DNA of 64,000 nt, taken from assembly GCA_000310025.1 (NCBI GenBank), contig FN649741.1:5747775-5811774 (forward strand), read 5' to 3'. A program made the translations under genes and the position numbers. Each line of letters starts with the position of its first letter. The first letter of the stretch is position 1. The stretch is from Ectocarpus siliculosus (Eukaryota > Sar > Phaeophyceae > Ectocarpales > Ectocarpaceae). Below, one piece after another: positions 59,188 to 64,000 of this stretch. A model generated the notes under the pieces. The model was not told where the DNA came from. It ran no database searches and saw only the letters and a program-made list of their open reading frames with translations.

Positions 59188-62100
59188 ATGGCTACCCTGC
59201 AAGAGGTTGAGGCTGAGATCAAGGAGATCGCTGCCAAGATAACGGAACTCAAAGCTGCAGGAGGCGCCGACCCTGCTCTGATCAAGCAGCACGTGGTAAG
59301 TAAAAGACCCATCATATTGATGCCTCGACCGCACAACCTCCAACCTCCTCGGTCTCGGCGAAGGTTCAATGACCCTGCTGCTTGCGAGCCGGAAACAAGA
59401 ACGTTGCGTTGTGCATCCGATCCGTGTTTCCATCTATGAGCGACCCAAGTACTTCCAAGCGTGAAAATACCCAATAGCAACCTCTGTCTTTGTGTCAATG
59501 AACACGTTCCACACCCACCCCTGGTGGTATCTGGCGTCAAGCAGCTGCTACGTTTAAACGTTTACACCCTCAGCTATTCCACACAGCAGTGCTGTTTAAA
59601 GTAGTACTTCTACCAATAAGAGTTGGCTGAGCCAATGCGTTTGTGTTCTGCGCGTCCATGAAGGCGAGAGCAGGGGAGGGGAAAAGAATACTGTGTCTTC
59701 TGCGCCTTGCACGCCACATGACACAGATGTATTTGAACGGCATGCGACAGCACTGCACATCGGTGGTGGGATCCGGGGCCTACGGTACTATTTCTGTAAC
59801 GTAAGTCGTGAACAGCAATAATGCTGCTACTGCTGCGCTCACGCCGATCCGCCGCTCACGTTTGTCCGCGTATCGTACAAGATTTCGCGGCGTCGTGGCG
59901 TGTGGCACCCCACTCTGCACCCGGTAGCTGCTGCTTTACCTGTTCGCACCACCAAACTCCTAACATCGAGTAGTCGGGGGCGTATCTTCGTCCGCACCCA
60001 CCACGAAATACAGCGTACCGCCGGCGTAGTTTCAATTGAACCCGAGAATGGGAGCGAGCACCTGGCCTTAGACAAAGCGGTGTTATCTACCAATATAATG
60101 CACCCGCGGGAGCTGTGCACCAGGCTCAGACTGCTTGAAGTCCCGTTCTATGGCCCTGTTTCGCCGCGGTGCTGTTGGCTGTCTTCTTCCCAACATATCA
60201 TTGAAAGAGAGCGGCAGCACAGAGACGATGCATTCACAAGAACGAAAGCAGCCTAGAAACGAAGGCGCCTGGCAATATTCTGCATCTATCTATCAGTACC
60301 TGGGGGTATAAGGCGACACTTGGAGATACTCTGTGACCCCCGACCAATAAACAAACATTCCAGAGGGCAAACCCCGCCCCCTGAGCCCCTTCCTGAGCCC
60401 GCTGCACCTGGACATCAAGGCTTCGCCTCCAATGGGCATCAGCAGCGACGTCGCTCCTGCAAGCGGGGAAGGAGACGGGGAGAGTTCAAGTAGTCCGGAC
60501 CAAATATCTATTTCGAGCATCGTTTGACGTGCTCGTGCTCAACTCAAATATGCTGCTCGAAATAGAGATTTGGTCCGGACTACTTGAAACCTCGGCGTCT
60601 CCTTCCCCGCTTGCAGGAGCGACGTCGCTGCTGCCTTGATTTGATGTCTAGGTGCAGGGGGCTCAGGAGGCAGGGCTTGCCCTGGAATGTTTGTTTTGTT
60701 TTGTTTTGGGTATTTTGTAATTTTCAGCTTTGGGGACGCAATTATCCGAGGTAGCGAGAGGCGCTTATTTTTGCTTTGGGGACAGGCGAAGGTAAGGCTC
60801 CACCCCCACTCTTGCGTGAAGATATACACGTATGCATGTTGTTTGGCCCACGATCGACGCAGTTTCAGACAGCTTGCTTGCATCTCCCCGGTGTTGTGGC
60901 AATCTACGTGAAACCACGCCTGCTGTTACCTCCGGTATTACGCGTACACGACAGGCTGAACTGCTGGCAGCTAAGGCGAAGTTTGCAGATCTTAACGGGG
61001 GAGTGCCGTACGACCCCCCGAAGCCCGCGAAGAAGGTCAAGGGCCCCGCCAAGACCCCTGCCCCAGAGAGAGCTCCCGGAGAGAAGAGCAAGAAGGTCAG
61101 ACTTGAGAGAGAGAGAGAGCACCTCGACGCGAAAACTGAATGCGACATAGCTGCTCAAGGATAGGAGATGAGATGCATGTTCGCTTTGTCTTCGCGCTTG
61201 CATTGCCGTACTGTATGGGTTACGGGTTGTCGCTCGGGCATCTGGGAAGAAGAGCTTGTAGTCTCGAGACCCTGGGCCGTGAGCATACCTGCACGGATAC
61301 CTGTACATTTGTGCTGTGTTTCTGCAAGCGATTCGTTTGGTTCCACCGGATGATTTCGTTTCCAGTTTTCCCTCTTGGGTGCTGCACATCCATAAAACCT
61401 TCGGATGACACTCCATACGTGGGCCGGTCTTCCTCCCCATGGCAGTTAAAGTGGACAGACCCAAGGACAACGTTCAGAACTAAAGCCACGTCTATTTGTG
61501 ATTCTCGTCAAATAAGATATGAGGAGAATTGTTTCGAGTTGTGTTGTGAGTCCCGCAGAAGCCTACTCTCGTGGGAAACTCATCACGGGTGGAGTTTTCC
61601 CTGCTCAGAATTGGCGTTACCCCGTAAGCAAACGGATCATCATCATCGGTGCTACGGTCGTGCAAGGATGTCTCGACTTATCTCCAATGAGGTCTGGACC
61701 TTACGGCTTTGTCGAAAGAAATTCTTGACACTGTAAGACACACGCCCTTTACAGTTTGCGTACTGGTTTGAACCCTGACACCACCGGTTGATGTGAGGTC
61801 ATGGTACCGCGGATAGGTTCTAGGTCGGCTTGCACTGGATATGTTCCCAGAGGGTAAGGGTGGTATCGTTTTCCAACATGAAGGCCACCAAGTCCCACAA
61901 GTTTCGACCACACGGGAAGCACTGCTCTCTCTCTCTTCAGCCCGGTATGAAGGAGTGTCGCCAATTTTGACTGATGTCTGCGGCAAAACCCACGGCAACG
62001 ACACGTTAGGTGTTGTTTGTAGCGAACGTCTCTGAAGGCATAATCCCCCCCCCCCACGTTTTTGACCCCTCCGCTGTCTTTCCGCAACAGGAACAGCAGC

Positions 62101-64000
62101 GAGAGCTCAAAAAGGCGCAGAAGGAGGCCGCGAAGGCCGCAAAGAAAGCCGCAGTCGCCGGCGGTGGTGACCCAGGGGCACCCAACGCCGCTGCTCCTGT
62201 CTCCACGGCCAGGGGCATGCCCGATGGCGCGGCGCCTGCGGCCTCGGCAGCAACTGCAGCAGCGACAACCGCCCAGGCGACGGTCCAGTTTTGCTCGGCG
62301 ATGCCACCGACGGTAGCGCACGCGGCATGCTCGCTCACGGAGACCAAGTTGACGTTTGCCGCCGGCGAGGTGAGGTTTATTGACCCCGTTGTTTACGGGA
62401 GGGGGGAGGGGGGCCAGAGACATGCCATTTCATTTGGTGATCACGGGAGTCAAGTTCCGAGATTATTCGGTGCTTCACCAGTGTCCTTGCTCCTTGCTCG
62501 GGCAATTGGTCGTACGGAGTCGTATTCATGTTTCGCCTGAACAGGAGGTCGATGCTCATGTTTTGTGTGGTCATTGGTTGAGCTTGCTCAGCGGCTACCC
62601 CGTCACATGATCGCAGTGGACTCGTCCCGACACCGACCATCCCGTCACCCTCCGAGCGAGGACGTCTCTCCAAGCGCAAATCTTGCCTGATGCCTAGGAA
62701 GGGAAGGGAACTGAGTGTTCGCTCTTGCGCACGATGTCCCTCCCCGCCTTCTCGCTCGTGGCCGTTGTGGTCATTTTTCGATCGTATTTGTCTCGGTTTC
62801 CCAGCAAAGCATGCCTTGCCTTCGACTCCCCGACGGGCGGAGCGTGTCCGGAGATTTGGCGATCGCCCGCCACGTCGCGCGTTCGTCCACTTCTCCCGCT
62901 GCCGCGGGTCTCCTAGGAGGTGCAGATCCTGTCGAGGCTTCGGTGGTGGACCAGTGGCTGGACTTGTCGCAAACGCACGACCTGGTGGGGCTCGCGAGCA
63001 CCCTCGACGCCCATCTCGCTCCCAGGTACAAATGTAAATGTTTTACAGCAGTGTTGTTGGGCCAAAGAGGTCTCATGACGGATGGTGGCCGGTAGATTGC
63101 GGATATGATGCAGTCGGCTATCGTGCTGCGACCATGGCGCGGGCACCAATCACCCTTGTCATTGTTGCATCGTCGTCGCCGTCTATGAATTGTGAATGGC
63201 CTTTGCTCGCTTTGTCCAATCGGAATTGAACTTGCTCCGAGCAGGACATACTTGGCCGGGCACGAGCTCTCTTTAGCGGACGTGGCGGTGTACGTGAGCC
63301 TGTCTGGGTCGAGATTCAGCCCTCCCGAGGTAAGAACGGACAGCCGAGCCTCCGCCTACTTGTTGATCTTGGGTGGCTTCATTGCTGCGACGTAGCGAGA
63401 GAAGGCTCGAAGCGCGGTGCTCTTTGTGCGCAGACCGCAGCGGTTCAATGTGGATTTCATAGACCAAGCTTGGGTACCGCTGGTGGCCTGGGCGAATATA
63501 TTTTATGTTTGGTTGTTCCGCCTGCTTAGACTGACCAGCTGGACTTGGTACGCGCGGCTTGCTTCAGGTTGCTCCTCAGTTGTGCAACTCACTGGTTTCA
63601 TCGTTCGAAAATTTAGCCGACATACTGGACTTGACGGAGACAGGACAGGAAACGGTAGTGGCATGAATAGCAACCGGCAGGGGAACTTCGTCACTGGCGG
63701 TGGTGGTGACACCGTTGGCGGAACGGCAAGTGTAGCGCCCGTCGCAGACACTGCAACAACGCTCATCCTCTGCATCAAGAGCGGGGATGGCTTTAGCCGC
63801 GGCACCTGTGGCGCCGACGGTGACCGGTAGCAGTGTTGTCGCCGCTTCGTCGGTAGGGAGGGCGGCTGAGGCGCCCGCGTCTTGACTGGCGGCCGTGGCA
63901 CCAGCGGCCCCAGCCGAGAGAGCGGAGGAAAACAAGACAACATCGGCGGTAGATAGCAGAGGCGGCGGCAGCAGCAGCAGTACGCGGCCACGAACACCGC
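59188..64000 (+). CDS. WHEP and GST-like N-terminal part of a probable aminoacyl-tRNA synthetase, 3' end beyond right edge
   Basis: Exons 59188-59295, 60955-61095, 62091-62369, 62805-63025 and 63245-63329 join in phase to the first 278 residues; further exons past 63.4 kb are not resolved. Residues 1-60 form a WHEP domain (EIKEIAAKITELKAAGGADPALI, then ELLAAKAKFADLNG and PYDPP), a helix-turn-helix found in GlyRS, HisRS, TrpRS, MetRS and Glu-ProRS that binds tRNA or partners. A Lys/Ala-rich linker follows. Residues about 150-278 resemble the GST-like domain of cytosolic GluRS, MetRS and Glu-ProRS: CLRLPDGRSVSGDLAIARHVA as the end of the N-subdomain, VDQWLDLSQ, then YLAGHELSLADVAVYVSL in the C-subdomain. 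No HIGH or KMSKS catalytic motif is inside the window, so which amino acid it charges, or whether it is only a synthetase-associated factor, cannot be said. Confidence 0.75.
60350..60695. mobile_element. fold-back element (long inverted repeat) in intron 1
   Basis: The left arm 60350-60519 and right arm 60554-60695 are inverted copies around a 34-base loop. The inner part is nearly perfect (for example TTCAAGTAGTCCGGACCAAA and GCAGCGACGTCGCTCCTGCA on both arms). The outer part carries small indels down to the ends AAACAAACATTCC/GGAATGTTTGTTT. It has no coding capacity. It would form a long hairpin in the pre-mRNA of the WHEP/GST gene. It may be a fold-back or MITE-type transposon copy; no target-site duplication is clear. 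Confidence 0.85.

Overview
This is a eukaryotic nuclear window with many introns. Genes have about 4 to 15 short, phase-consistent exons, introns of roughly 0.1 to 2 kb, moderately high GC, Ala/Ser/Gly/Gln homopolymer tracts inside exons, and neighbouring genes that often alternate strand. Together with the protein families this fits a brown alga (an Ectocarpus-like stramenopile). That assignment is inferred from gene style and not proven here. A 100-N assembly gap lies at 30049-30148.

Layout: (1) 1-8.9 kb, minus strand: many good exons of one large protein I do not recognise, running off the left edge; 8.9-10.4 kb may hold more 5' exons. (2) 10.8-15.1 kb, plus: a C1 plus FYVE zinc-finger protein. 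(3) 17.5-24.7 kb, minus: a DNAJC2/zuotin ribosome-associated J-protein with two SANT domains. (4) 25.1-33.6 kb, plus: a PTB/hnRNP-L-type RNA-binding protein with three RRMs and very long low-complexity inserts; it is divergent from zuotin across 367 bp. (5) 35.1-39.0 kb, minus: a winged-helix/coiled-coil protein, and an Ala-rich exon that may belong to it. (6) 33.6-44 kb also holds a TA-flanked MITE, local repeats and a tRNA-like relic. (7) 42.4-52.6 kb, plus: an ELM2-SANT-PHD-2xRanBP2-zinc-finger chromatin protein with two copies of an unnamed GW...FF/YY-PP-V module. (8) 55.2-58.9 kb, minus: S-adenosylmethionine synthetase, complete in four exons. (9) 59.2 kb to the right edge, plus: the N-terminus of a WHEP plus GST-like-domain protein, probably an aminoacyl-tRNA synthetase, divergent from the SAM synthetase across 249 bp; its first intron carries a large fold-back element.

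Most recognisable genes serve translation, RNA or chromatin: zuotin (nascent chains), the PTB-like protein (splicing), SAM synthetase (methyl donor), the WHEP/GST protein (tRNA charging) and the ELM2/SANT protein (corepressor). The points most worth following are the double-module ELM2/SANT/PHD architecture, the greatly expanded PTB with a duplicated 24-residue element that has diverged almost only silently, the frequency of GC-AG introns in conserved genes, the two divergent promoters and the two hairpin/TIR elements.
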